Part shown: positions 36,601 through 46,200 of the stretch, one piece after another
Numbering within the stretch: the first letter of the stretch is position 1
How the letters are laid out: each line of letters opens with the position of its first letter
Source of the DNA: Pseudomonas putida
Lineage (GTDB): Bacteria > Pseudomonadota > Gammaproteobacteria > Pseudomonadales > Pseudomonadaceae
NCBI RefSeq assembly: GCF_022627325.1
Contig: NZ_JAETZZ010000005.1
Coordinates: forward strand, 304,431-368,430
Length of the DNA stretch: 64,000 nt
Reading direction: 5' to 3'
The notes under the pieces: generated by a model
What the model was told of the DNA's origin: nothing
Seen by the model: the letters and a program-made list of their open reading frames with translations, nothing else
The model's database searches: none
Translations under genes and position numbers: made by a program

Positions 36601-36846
36601 GCTCCTTCAAAGCGACATAATTTCACTGACTACCGACCAGAAAGTTTAATTATCAATAAAAACGAACGCCCGATAAAAAACCCTACCACTCACCTGACGC
36701 ACACTCTTGAACTCAAAGGGTATCTTGAGCTCATTCCAGAGATCGCCCAACACAACATCCAGGCCGCCAGTCTTTTCGTCAGTTACTGGCCAGATCGCCA
36801 CAGCCCGAACAGTTACGCCGAGATCACTATTCAGGATTATATCTAA
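33646..36846 (+). CDS. VasX/BTH_I2691-type T6SS pore-forming effector candidate
   Basis: A 1066-residue effector. The N-terminal region has CRACERQGLPILPLRRALVP near residue 23, then TRMGLRTLRSGYLYVLLD, the VasX/BTH_I2691 N-terminal signature. The middle (about 330-690) is helical and coiled-coil-like. Hydrophobic segments near 698-717, 735-757, 767-790 and 808-848 could form a membrane pore like VasX. A polar C-terminal domain (about 870-1066) follows. The coding sequence shifts to AT-rich near residue 800. The stop overlaps the next gene by one base (TAATG). The expected role is inner-membrane depolarisation of rival cells, by family analogy only. Confidence 0.85.
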   Translation: MSISQRVATALAEAAVSVDPCRACERQGLPILPLRRALVPDTRPGYAGTVAGEPHVETRMGLRTLRSGYLYVLLDQRIWQAYEVTDQGHLRRFNPYEPPPGPPPSLPARCLNENHDIPSSFLTLDSEAYGSAWLAFSSDAWPRSVLDAYKRGHAPAQRFEGLDLAQAREHPQLLGLAMTPDNLQVDKQVFEYAQQLCAPFDSAHGFHSRLLRRTALRGFVVNAMNRHQLEQGVLAVVLDDTVGLVQEYNHQRLSWLVKRQAWREDPLRAYQFQTSQILQIIRATHRQWAAQQVAPFGAPTTGDGAPAFAAPEVERQRLVAVQEQQSDKRLEERYHEPQRAAFQDEYDRQERQFQAYIDQNANAYAERCQSQMFTLIEQYDYDGHDRESGVAYSKTMAGCLAGGVTEAAATSAAHGQPSSGTSEALWLKWLQDPNSPPYRAVLLRNEFLLAALLPSFSASAPINWNDSEKLYAALSKMITSEEGRLHLRHQLNQAVAQTQGALNAASQRLQALLGPGIQQAVRHLNSASQYLYNGVHLVELQVKMKLGEYYALQNAHLRELQNKASATLAKARDRMMPSLEELKAGAQMNARKVQPIIQSGLLSLAVLDPKVAHTLIDVSVWVEGKAEMLREQLLQEVSQNVNQLSHAAQMSLVDIRVAAGTLEPGARKMLEGIRISALQASQMVRRSFSGLKGVAGSGELLLTLGGLYLLSDSLGKNLKKVEEETGAKSAEAMTAFYGSSVGVLGGGIEALGLILSKSGQTSVPLGQSIFRIGALVSATSGVFDGVQAILAVYRSKQAGDTWANTNYKAAAFSALLGTAASIAAVFNPLLYGPLGAAIAFSIITYSLIKYAASAESNTIERWMMRCYFGKAEETPKIHWKTPELADIAFAELNAATLNISSSLTFKSSTITSKVGGPAGSKKKQWIEFHLSLPAFTEKTSSYQWVIVLHRHGDGRSPNYNGGEVIAEESFFTPPLPTRTSKQYAIAPSKRHNFTDYRPESLIINKNERPIKNPTTHLTHTLELKGYLELIPEIAQHNIQAASLFVSYWPDRHSPNSYAEITIQDYI

Positions 36847-37649
36847 TGATAGACGTCTATCGCCCACGAGGCAGGATTTACAATTTACCCGGCCCCAACA
36901 CCCCAGCCAAAACGGATGACATCACAGCTCAACTGGACATACCACCCAACCATGTCAATAGTATCTACATGGAGCTCACCAGAAGGACGATAAGAATCAG
37001 AGGCTACTGGATTGTAACAGGAGTCATAATGACGCTACTGAGCTTCTTCTTGATAGTAGCACCGATACTGGAAGCATTGATCTCACCATCAGAACTTAGA
37101 TTGGACATAATTGCAATCAGCATTTCCACATACCTTTTTGGTTATTGGATCATGATCCCATACATAAGAATGGAAATAGAAACACCGTGCAACGAACCTA
37201 TTCGCTTCAACAGGGCTCGTCGAAAGGTCTACTTCTACCAGTACCGATTCGATCGACTTAACCCTTTAGGCAAAAGAAATTGGGGAGTTAAACCTATCGC
37301 TCACAACTGGGATGATCTTACAGCAGAGGTCTATCGTATCTACAGACCCATGGGGGGCGGCGGACTTATTGAAAACATCCTGTTATCAGTTCGCAACCCG
37401 GAAACTGATGAGGTAATCGACCGGGTATTTTTTTCCTGTGATCTCGAACAAGGGAAGCAGTACTGGGAGCTTGCGAAGCTTTTCATGCAGGAGGGTATCG
37501 AAGCTATTCCAGCGTTCGTGCATAGCTCCGTTGACTGGAATACAAAAGACTCTTCCAACCCGTTCGAACGCCTAGCCCCAAAAGTCCAATGGCCCCCCGA
37601 AATGGATCTTGAATCCCGCACCGCCCCCGGCCAAGGAGAACAACCATGA
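36846..37649 (+). CDS. DUF6708-like membrane protein, presumed immunity protein (copy 1)
   Basis: A 267-residue protein with two hydrophobic helices (about 53-77 and 84-107), then a conserved soluble part with NEPIRFNRARRKVYFYQYRFD and GVKPIAHNWDDL, ending PKVQWPPEMDLESRTAP. This pattern resembles DUF6708 proteins found beside T6SS effectors. It starts on the last base of the toxin gene. A membrane protein tightly coupled to a membrane-targeting toxin is the standard layout of a cognate immunity protein. The gene is AT-rich, unlike vgrG. Neither immunity function nor specificity is shown by sequence. Confidence 0.75.
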   Translation: MIDVYRPRGRIYNLPGPNTPAKTDDITAQLDIPPNHVNSIYMELTRRTIRIRGYWIVTGVIMTLLSFFLIVAPILEALISPSELRLDIIAISISTYLFGYWIMIPYIRMEIETPCNEPIRFNRARRKVYFYQYRFDRLNPLGKRNWGVKPIAHNWDDLTAEVYRIYRPMGGGGLIENILLSVRNPETDEVIDRVFFSCDLEQGKQYWELAKLFMQEGIEAIPAFVHSSVDWNTKDSSNPFERLAPKVQWPPEMDLESRTAPGQGEQP

Positions 37650-37786
37650 ATCCCGTCGTCCTGGTAGATCACCGCCATAACAGCCCAAAACATGGCATTT
37701 GCGTAGTGAAAACAGACAGCGCCGACTACACCTTCAATGGCAAGGCCGTTGCGCGAGTACCGGCACAGCTCCCGCCACGCTGCTGA
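37646..37786 (+). pseudogene. PAAR gene fragment (copy 1, interrupted)
   Basis: A frame of 46 residues begins MNPVVLVDHRHNSPKHGI and runs through FNGKAVARV, identical in layout to the intact PAAR at 39909. It then enters adhesin-derived sequence at about 37757 and stops at 37784-37786. Only the first half of the PAAR domain remains, so it should not form a spike tip. Confidence 0.85.
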
Positions 37787-37935
37787 CCTCTATAGTCGAG
37801 ACCACATTGCCCCCTCTGCCGCTGACCTTGAAGTGCAGGTAGTCGTCCAATAACGCGGTCGTAATGTGTTTACCCTGCAGCAGTTACGACAGCCCGGACG
37901 GTTACGCCGAGATCACAATCCAGGATTATATCTAA
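37757..37935. repeat. Displaced adhesin 3' fragment joined to a toxin-gene tail
   Basis: Bases 37757-37892 align without gaps to 40444-40579, the end of the adhesin gene, with about 17 differences in 136 by hand count. Bases 37889-37935 then match the end of the toxin gene (36800-36846). The first joint falls in a shared GT. The second falls in a shared ACAG (37889-37892). This scar separates immunity copies 1 and 2. Confidence 0.88.
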
Positions 37936-38738
37936 TGCCAGACGTCTATCGCCCACGGGGTAGGATTTACAACTTACCCGGCCCAAACACTCCAGCCAAA
38001 ACGGATGGCATCACCGCTCAACTGGACATACCACCCAACCATGTGAATAGTATCTACATGGAGCTCACCAGAAGGACGATAAGAATCAGAGGCTATTGGA
38101 TTGTAACAGGAATCATAATAACGCTACTGAGCTTATTCGTGACACTTCCGCCGATACTGGAATTATTGATCTCACCATCAGAAATTAGATTGGACACTAT
38201 TGGAATCGGCATTTCCACACACTTGTTTTGTTATTGGGCCATGATCCCATACATAAGAATGGAAATAGAAACACCGTGCAACGAACCTATTCGCTTCAAC
38301 AGGGCTCGTCGAAAGGTCTACTTCTACCAATACCGATTCGATCGACTTCTCCCTTTAGGCAGAAGAAATTGGGGAGTTAAGCCTGTCGCCTACAACTGGG
38401 ATGATCTTACGGCAGAGGTCTATCGTATCTACAGACCCATGGGGGCCGGCGGACTTATTGAAAACATCCTGTTATCAGTTCGCAACCCGGAAACTGATGA
38501 GGTAATCGACCGGGTATTTTTTTCCTGTGATCTCGAACAAGGGAAGCAGTACTGGGAGCTTGCAAAGCTTTTCATGCAGGACGGTATCCAAGCTATTCCA
38601 GCGTTCGTGCATAGCTCCGTTGACTGGAACACAAAAGACTTTTCCAACCCGTTCGACCGCCTAGCCCCCAAAGTCCAATGGCCCCCCGAAATGGACCTGG
38701 AATCCCGCACCGCCCCCGCCCAAGGAGAACATCCATGA
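37935..38738 (+). CDS. DUF6708-like membrane protein, presumed immunity protein (copy 2)
   Basis: A 267-residue near-duplicate of copy 1. It starts MPDVYRPRGRIYNLPGPN and ends identically, with most differences in the first helix region (SLFVTLPPILELLISPSEIR). It starts one base inside a relic of the toxin stop (TAATG), so it came with the duplicated toxin tail. The upstream toxin gene is absent, which makes it an orphan immunity gene unless it is read from the upstream operon promoter through the scar. Differences clustered in the membrane part could alter specificity. Confidence 0.75.
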   Translation: MPDVYRPRGRIYNLPGPNTPAKTDGITAQLDIPPNHVNSIYMELTRRTIRIRGYWIVTGIIITLLSLFVTLPPILELLISPSEIRLDTIGIGISTHLFCYWAMIPYIRMEIETPCNEPIRFNRARRKVYFYQYRFDRLLPLGRRNWGVKPVAYNWDDLTAEVYRIYRPMGAGGLIENILLSVRNPETDEVIDRVFFSCDLEQGKQYWELAKLFMQDGIQAIPAFVHSSVDWNTKDFSNPFDRLAPKVQWPPEMDLESRTAPAQGEHP

Positions 38739-38995
38739 ATCCCGTCGTCCTGGTAGATCACCGCCATGACTGTCCAAAACATCGCATTGGCGTAGTGAAA
38801 ACAGGTAGCGCCGACTACGCCTTCAATGGCAAGGCCGTTGCCCGAGTGGGCGGCCGGATCAGTAGTGGTGAGGTAATCACCGATGGTTCGGCGGGTTATC
38901 TGATCAAGGGCACAGCGGTCGCATGCGAAGGAGATCAGACGATCCACGATGGGGGTCGCCATTACTGGCCTCATCGCGGGCAAGCCCGCCCCTAA
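38735..38995 (+). pseudogene. PAAR gene (copy 2) with REP-derived C-terminus
   Basis: An 86-codon frame matches the intact PAAR (39909) for about 70 residues, MNPVVLVDHRHDCPKHRIGV to GDQTIHDG. It then reads into REP sequence and ends GRHYWPHRGQARP. Comparison with copy 3 shows a deletion of roughly 55-60 bases between two GGG tracts, fusing the PAAR to the REP that normally lies after it. The last PAAR strand is lost; function is doubtful. Confidence 0.75.
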
Positions 38996-39045
38996 AGGCC
39001 GGCGACAAACCTTTACGAGCGCGCTTGCCCGCGATGAGGTTTGAC
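38961..39045. repeat. REP pair (inverted)
   Basis: CCTCATCGCGGGCAAGCCCGC (about 38963-38983) and the inverted copy GCGCTTGCCCGCGATGAGG (about 39021-39039) form a typical P. putida REP pair. It separates PAAR copy 2 from immunity copy 3. Confidence 0.88.
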
Positions 39046-39108
39046 CTATTGGCCAGAGCGCAACATCCCAAGTGCATAGGTCGAAATTGAACTACAGGAA
39101 GTTAACAA

Positions 39109-39912
39109 ATGATTTTGCCCAGAAGAGCTTTCGGCTGGAAATATGACTTACCCGCCCCAGCCACCCCTTCAGATTTTCGCCCAGTGACAGAAGAATTTCT
39201 GGCACCACCAAGCCATGTTGACTCAATATACATTGAGCTTCCGAGATCGCTATTCAAATTCAGAGGCTACAACCCTATTGTAGGCGGCTCACTCATGCTC
39301 GCGTGGTTAATTATTCTCATTTACTTCATCTACGACGATTTCACCTCCCCCACCAGAGCAGACGTTAGCGGACTACTCACAATTGCAGCCACTTATGCAA
39401 TTTGTTTCTTCATCACATTTGCGTACATACGCATGGACCTTACATACCCACGCAACGAGCCTATTCGATTCAACAGGCGCCGCCAGAGGGTTTATTTCTA
39501 TCAATACAGACATGATCGACTGCACCCCTTTGGTCGGAAAAACTGGGGCGTTAAACCTGTTGCCTACGACTGGGAACAGCTTACCGCCGAAGTCTATAGT
39601 GTTACTGCCCCAATGGGATACGGTGGGCGAGTTGAAAAAGTCATGATCTCAGTCCGCAAACCTGGCACCAACGAAGTGATCGACCGCGTTTTTTTCGCCG
39701 GTAATATTGAACAGGGCAAACAATTCTGGGCACTTGCGAGAATTTTTATGCAGGAAGGCCCGGACGCCCTCCCAGCATTTACCCACGCGCCTACGGACTG
39801 GAACAGTGATGATCTGCGCAACCCATTTCATCGTTTAGCCCCCAAAGTTCAATGGCCACCGGAAATGGATCTTGAATCCCGCACCGCCCCCGCCCAAGGA
39901 GAACATCCATGA
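39109..39912 (+). CDS. DUF6708-like membrane protein, presumed immunity protein (copy 3, divergent)
   Basis: A 267-residue homologue with the same plan: two helices (about 55-75 and 85-108), then NEPIRFNRRRQRVYFYQYRHD and GVKPVAYDWEQL, ending PKVQWPPEMDLESRTAP. It is much more divergent from copies 1 and 2 than they are from each other, except in the last 20 codons, which are nearly identical. The start MILPRRAFGWKYDLP has its own ribosome site (AGGAAG) and no toxin tail upstream. It may protect against a different toxin variant and is followed by the only intact PAAR. Confidence 0.72.
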   Translation: MILPRRAFGWKYDLPAPATPSDFRPVTEEFLAPPSHVDSIYIELPRSLFKFRGYNPIVGGSLMLAWLIILIYFIYDDFTSPTRADVSGLLTIAATYAICFFITFAYIRMDLTYPRNEPIRFNRRRQRVYFYQYRHDRLHPFGRKNWGVKPVAYDWEQLTAEVYSVTAPMGYGGRVEKVMISVRKPGTNEVIDRVFFAGNIEQGKQFWALARIFMQEGPDALPAFTHAPTDWNSDDLRNPFHRLAPKVQWPPEMDLESRTAPAQGEHP

Positions 39913-40166
39913 ATCCCGTCGTCCTGGTAGGTCACCGCCATGATTGCCCGATACATGGCATTGGCGTAGTGGAAACAGGCAGCGCCGACTACACCTTCAA
40001 TGGCAAGGCCGTTGCCCGAGTGGGCGACCGGATCAGTTGTGGTGCGGTGATCACCGGTGGTTCGGCGAGTTATCTGATCGAGGGCCGAGAGGTCGCACGC
40101 GAAGGCGATCGGACGGACCACGATGGGATGCTGGTCGAGGGCGATAGTGATTGGCTAGTTGAATGA
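39909..40166 (+). CDS. PAAR-domain spike tip protein (copy 3, intact)
   Basis: An 85-residue single-domain PAAR protein (MNPVVLVGHRHDCPIHGIGV ... GDRTDHDGMLVEGDSDWLVE). Family features are the His/Cys metal-site residues in HRHDCPIHG, the repeated G-D turns and the final strand. It would cap the VgrG trimer and sharpen the T6SS spike. It overlaps immunity copy 3 by four bases (ATGA). REP sequence follows 25 bases after its stop. Confidence 0.85.
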   Translation: MNPVVLVGHRHDCPIHGIGVVETGSADYTFNGKAVARVGDRISCGAVITGGSASYLIEGREVAREGDRTDHDGMLVEGDSDWLVE

Positions 40167-40189
40167 CTGGGCTTGGTGTTTTGGGTCGC

Positions 40190-40276
40190 CAGTGCTGGCC
40201 TGATCGCGGCAAACCCGCTCCTACAGGCCAGCGGCAACCCTGTACGAGCGGGCTTGCCCGCGATGAGGCCAGCCCG
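40190..40276. repeat. REP pair between PAAR and adhesin genes
   Basis: GGCCTGATCGCGGCAAACCCGC (direct) and GAGCGGGCTTGCCCGCGATG (inverted) lie between the convergent PAAR and adhesin genes, where they may help end both transcripts. Confidence 0.85.
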
Positions 40277-40297
40277 CTCAACGCACGTCCGGACACC

Positions 40298-43200
40298 TCA
40301 CACCGTATCCACCTTCAACGAATGGTCATCCAGCATCCCGTTGATGATGGTCGCCGTGTCATGGCCCGCCGATACCACTCCCCCTGCCCCTGCCGACACC
40401 CCGTAATGCTGAGCCAGGTCTACGCCAGCCAGGTCGATGGTCTGTACCGGCGCAGCCCCCGCGACGCTGCTGACCTCGATGGTCGAGACCACATCGGCCC
40501 CTGTGCCGCTGACCTTGAAGTGCAGGTAGTCGTCCAATGACGCGGCGGTGCCGTGTTCCCCCTGCAGCAGTTGCGACAGGTCGAGCTTATCGCTGCCCGG
40601 GGTGAAGTCGGTGACGGTGTCATGGCCCGTGTCGCCTTTCTGCCAGACGAACGTGTCGTTACCGTTGCCGCCGGTCATGCTGTCGTTGCCCGGCCCGCCG
40701 ATCAGGATGTCGTTGCCACCCCCTCCCTTGAGCACATCATTGCCCGCACCGCCGTCGAGCACGTTGTCGGCGCTGTTGCCGATGAGGGTATCGCCGTAGT
40801 CCGAGCCGACCAGGTTGTGGATGCCGTTCAAGGTCTCCACACCGGCACCACCGGTGTCCTGCGCGCCTTCATGGCTCAGGTCGATTGTTACCGCGGCCTT
40901 GGCCTGCGCGTAGTTGGCAGTGTGGCCGTCGTGCTCATCGCCGGCAGGTGCAGGCGCCTGCAGCGATGCGATGTCGACCGGGCTGGAGAGGCCCGCAGCG
41001 GAGTGCTCAGTGCCGCCATTGAGGTGCGGCGCCGCGGCCTGCGCATAGTCCACGACCAGGCTCAGCTTGTAGCTTTCGCCCGCCTTGCCCGCCCCCGTCG
41101 GGTCGCTGGCATGGATGCTGTACACCCCGTCATGGCTGGCGGTGAAGCTGCCACCGGCGGCAATGGGCTGGTAACTGCCACCGGCGTCCTTCCACTCCAG
41201 CGCCAGGTTGCCACCGTGCTGGTCGTGGTCGAGCTGCAGGGTCTCACCCTTGCGCAGGCTAACGTTGATCACCTCTTCGGCATTGCCTTGCGCCGCAGCC
41301 GCGCCTGTGGCGCCGAGGTAGCCGAGCACCACCAACGCTGCAGTCATGCTGCTGGCATCGAGGGTGAACGCGCCGCGATCGATCACCCGCTGCCCCTGCG
41401 CCCTGCCATAGCCGTCAGCACATTCGGACATCGAGCTGTCGTGCACATTGATGGTAATGGTCGCGGTGCTCTCGTCGCCGTCGCCATCGCGCAGGGTGTA
41501 GACGAACGTGTCGATGGCATCGCGCGGCGCAGCAACGTTCGGGTCGGAGTGGTAGACCGCGTTGCCCTGGGCATCCAGGGTGAGGTAGCCGAACTGGCCT
41601 GCCACATGGCTACCCAGCTGGCCGATGGCCGAGGTGGAGGTGTCATGGCCGGCGCGCACGCCCACCACGTAGCCGCAGTCGGCGGGCAGATCGGCACCGA
41701 TGGCGTCGTTGTACAGCACGTTGCCCCGCACCTCATCGCCTTTGCTGACACTCACGGTGTCGCAATGGGCCTGCGGTACGTCGTCGACGATGGTGATGTT
41801 GACCGTGCTGGTGGTCCAATTGCCCACCGTGTCCTCGACCCTGTAGGTGAAGGATTCGCTCACGGTAGTGGCGCCATCGTTGGCGTGGGGTTGCGAATTG
41901 GCTGGCGAGGTCAGCGTGTAGGTGTAGGAACCGTCTGCGTTCAGATGGATCTGGCCGTACTGGCCGACGGCGTGCCCGATCAAGGTGTAGGTCAGTGCCC
42001 CCACTCCACCCCCCACCTGCCCGACCAGGCTGCCGGAGGCGGTTTCCGCTGTCGAACCTGGGTCACTGCCATTGACGCTACCGGCCGCCAGGTCATGGCC
42101 GTCCTTGTTGAGGTCCAGGGCTTTCTCGAACACGGTGACGCCGCCATCGCCGCATGGGTGCAGCGATTTGTCGTGCACGTTGATGGTCACGGTGGCGGTG
42201 CTTTCGTCGCCGTCGCCATCGCGCAGGGTGTAGACGAAGGTGTCGATCGCGTCGCGCGGCGCCACGGCATTGGGGTTGGCGTGGTACTCCGCGTTGCCTT
42301 GGGCATCGAGGGTCAGGTAGCCGTATTGGCCGTAGACGTGGCTGCCGAGCTGGCCAACCGCCGAACTGGAGGTGTCATGACCGGCGCGCACCCCGACCAC
42401 GTAGGCGCCGTCGCCCAGGGTGTCGGCACCGACCACGTCGTTGTACAGCACGTTGCCGCGCACGACGTCGCCTTTGGCCACGCTGACAAAGTCGCAATGG
42501 GCCTGCGGGACGTCATCGACGACGGTGATCTTGACCGTGCTGGTGGTCCAGTTGCCCACCGTGTCCTCCACCCGGTAGCTGAAGGATTCACTGACGGTAT
42601 TGGCGCCGTCGTTGGCATGGGTCGGCGAATTCGCCGGCGAGGTCAGCGTGTAGGTATAGGAGCCGTCAGCGTTCAGGTGCAACTGGCCGAATTGGCCGAC
42701 GGCATTGCCGACCAGGGTGTAGGTCAACGCCCCCACGCCACCAGCGACTTGCCCGACCAGGCTGCCGGACGCAGTCTCGCGGGTTGAGCTGGGGTCACTG
42801 CCAGTGACGCTGCCGGCCGCTAGGTCATTGCCATCCTTGTGCAGGTCCAGGGCGTTCTCGTACACCCACACGCCACCGTCACCGCACGGCTGCAGCGCCG
42901 GGTTGTGCACATTGATGGTGAGGGTCGTGGTGCTCTCGTCGCCATCGCCATCGCGAATGGTGTAGACGAACGTGTCGAGCGCATCACGCGGTGCCACGGC
43001 ATCCGGGTTGGAGTGGTACTGGGCATTGCCCTGGGCATCGATGGTCAGGTAACCATACTGGCCATGCACCTGGCTGTTGAGCTGGCCGATGGCAGACGTG
43101 GAGGTGTCACTGCCGGCGCGCACGCCGACCACGTACTGGCCGTCGCCACGGGTGTCGGCACCGACCACGTCGTTGTACATCACGTTGCCGCTCACCACGT

Positions 43201-46200
43201 CGCCCTTGTACACACTGACGAAGTCGCTGTTGGCGGTGGGCACGTCGTCGACGATGGTGATGACGATGGTGCTGGTGGTCGAATGGCCGGCGGAATCCTG
43301 CACCCGGTAGGTGAAGCTTTCCGTCAAGGTATTCGCGCCATCGTTGGCGTGGTTCGGCGAATTCGCCGGTGACGTCAGTGTGTAGGTGTAGGAGCCATCT
43401 GCGTTCAGGTGGATCTGCCCGTATTGGCCTACAGCGGTGCCGACCAAGGTGTAGGTCAGCGCGCCAACGCCGCCGCTGGTGGAGCCGGCCAAGGTGCCGG
43501 CAGCTGTTTCCTGAGGCGAGCCGGGGTCGCTCCCCGTAACCGTGCCTGCCGCAAGATCGTTGCCGTCCTTTTGCAGGTCCAGGGCCTTCTCGTGCACCGT
43601 CACATCGCGGTCCTCACAGGTCATCAGTGCACTGTGCACGTTGATGGTGAGGGTGGTGGTGCTTTCGTCGCCGTCGGCATCGCGGAGGGTGTAGACGAAG
43701 GTGTCGACGGCATCACGCGGCGAGGCAACGTTGGGGTTGGAGTGGTACTCGGCATTGCCGTAGCCATCGATGGTCAGGTAGCCAAACTGGCCATTGACCT
43801 GGGTGTTGAGCTGGCCGATGGCAGAGGTCGAAGTATCGCTGCCGGCGCGCACGCCGACCACATACTGGCCATCGCCACGGGTGTCAGCACCGACCACGTC
43901 GTTGTACATGACGTTGCCGCGCACCACATCGCCTTTGTCAACGCTGACGAAATCGCTGTTGGCGGTGGGTACGTCGTCGACGATGGTGATAACGATGGTA
44001 TTGATGGCCGAATTGCCCAGCGAATCCTGCACCTGGTAGGTGAAGGTCTCGGTCACGGCGTTCGCCCCATCGTTGGCATGGGTGGGCGAATTGGCGGGCG
44101 AGGTAAGCGTGTAGGTGTAGGAGCCATCCGCGTTCAGCTGGATCTGGCCGTATTGGCCTACGGCATTGCCCACCAGGGTAAAGGTCAACGCGCCCACCCC
44201 ACCGACCGTAAGCGTGCCGGACGCCGTTTCGTGGGTCGAGCCAGGGTTGCTGCCGGTGACCGTACCTGCCGCCAGGTCGCTACCGTCCTTGTGCAAGTCC
44301 AGCGCGTTTTCATACACGGTCACATCACGGTCTGCACAGACAATCAGACCGTTGTGCACATTGACGGTAATGGTCGTGGTGCTTTCGTCACCGTCGGCGT
44401 CACGGATGGTGTAGACGAAGGTGTCGATGGCATCCCGGGGCGAGGCGATAGCGGGGTTGGAATGGTATTGCGCGTTGCCATAGGCATCGATGGTCAGGTA
44501 GCCGTACTGGCCGTTCACCTGCGTGTTGAGCTGGCCGATGGCCGAGCTGGAGGTATCGCTGCCAGCACGCACACCTACCACATACTGGCCGTCGCCGCGG
44601 GTATCGGCGCCCACCACGTCGTTGTACATCACGTTGCCGCGCACCACGTCGCCTTTGAAGACGCTGACAAAATCGCTGTTGGCGGTGGGCACGTCGTCGA
44701 CGACGGTTATGACGATGGTGCTGGTGGTCGAATTGCCCAGGGAGTCCTGCACCTGGTAGGTGAAGGTTTCGGTCACGGTATTGGCGCCGTCATTGGCAGG
44801 GTTCGGGGAGTTCGCCGGCGAAGTCAGCGTATAGGTGTAGGAGCCATCAGCGTTGAGCTGAATCTGGCCGTACTGGCCTACGGCATTTCCGACCAGTGTG
44901 TAGGTGAGCGCACCTACTCCGCCGCTGGCTGAGCCAACCAATGTACCGGATGTGGTTTCCTGGCTCGAACCCGGGTCGCTGCCCGTGACATTGCCGGCGG
45001 CCAGGTCGTTACCGTCCTTTTGCAGGTCCAGGGCGTTCTCGTAAACCGTGATGTCACGGTCTTCGCAGGCCATCAACGAATTGTGCACATTCACGGTTAT
45101 GGTCGTGGTGCTTTCGTCGCCATCGGCGTCGCGAATGGTATAGACGAAGGTGTCTACAGCGTCCCGTGGAGAAACGACACTGGGGTTGGAGTGGTACTCA
45201 GCGTTGCCCTGGGCATCGATGATCAGGTAGCCGTACTGGCCGTTGACCTGGGTATTGAGCTGGCCGATAGCCGACGTGGAGGTATCGCTGCCGGCACGCA
45301 CGCCGACCACGTGCTGGCCGTCGCCGCGTGTATCGGCACCGACCACGTCGTTGTACATCACATTGCCGTACACCACACCGCCTTTATCCACGGCGGCGTG
45401 ATCGTCATGAGCCTGAGGCAGGTCGTCGATTATGTTGACGTCCAGGCTGCCGGTCGCGGTGCTGCCATCGACATCCTTGGCGATCACTTGGAAGTGCTCG
45501 CTCAGCGAGTTGCTGCCCGCGCCGTCGGCATGCTGCTCTGCACCCGTCAGCGTGTAGCTGTAGCTCACCACGCCCGTCGCCGGGTCATACCCGGTCACGG
45601 TCAGGGTGTTGCCTTCAGGCGTGACAATCGACTGCGGGAAGCCCGCCACCACGCCACCGCTGACTACGCTGATGCCACCCACGCTCAGGCTTTGCAAACC
45701 GTCTGGTGCAGTGACCTTGAAGGTACCCTGCTGGGTCAGGGCGCCGGCATCGGGTGCGCTGCCGTCCTGCAGGTTTTTCTCGTAGACCGTCAGCTCGCCA
45801 CCCTGCACGCCAAGGCCATCGAGCGAGACCGGGTCATTGAGGTTGGTCACGTTCAGCGTCAACGTCGCGCTGCTGGTGTCGCCGTCGGCGTCCTTGATGG
45901 TGTAGTTGAAACTCTCCACGCCCTGGCCGCCGCCGCCCAGGTTCTTGAAGTCCGGGTCGCTGGTGTTCAGCGTGTAGGTGTAGGAACCGTCTGCGGCAAG
46001 CACCAAGGTGCCGTAAGTACCGGTGAAGGTCCCGGCGATTACCGGGCCACCGGGCACACGGTCGGCGCCCTGTATGTCATTGCCCAGTACATTCCCGGTC
46101 AGTTCGGTGTGCTGTTCGGTGGCGGCAACCGTATTGCTGTCATCCACAGCTTGGGGCACATCGTCACGGATGGTCACATCCAGGCTGCCGGTCGCCGTGC

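Noticed and set aside
38961..39045. Inverted repeats as insertion-sequence ends
   Set aside because: They match P. putida REP units, and no transposase frame lies between them.
40553..42787. 744-codon plus-strand open frame opposite the adhesin C-terminus
   Set aside because: Same reason: antisense reflection of repeats, no ribosome site or family features.
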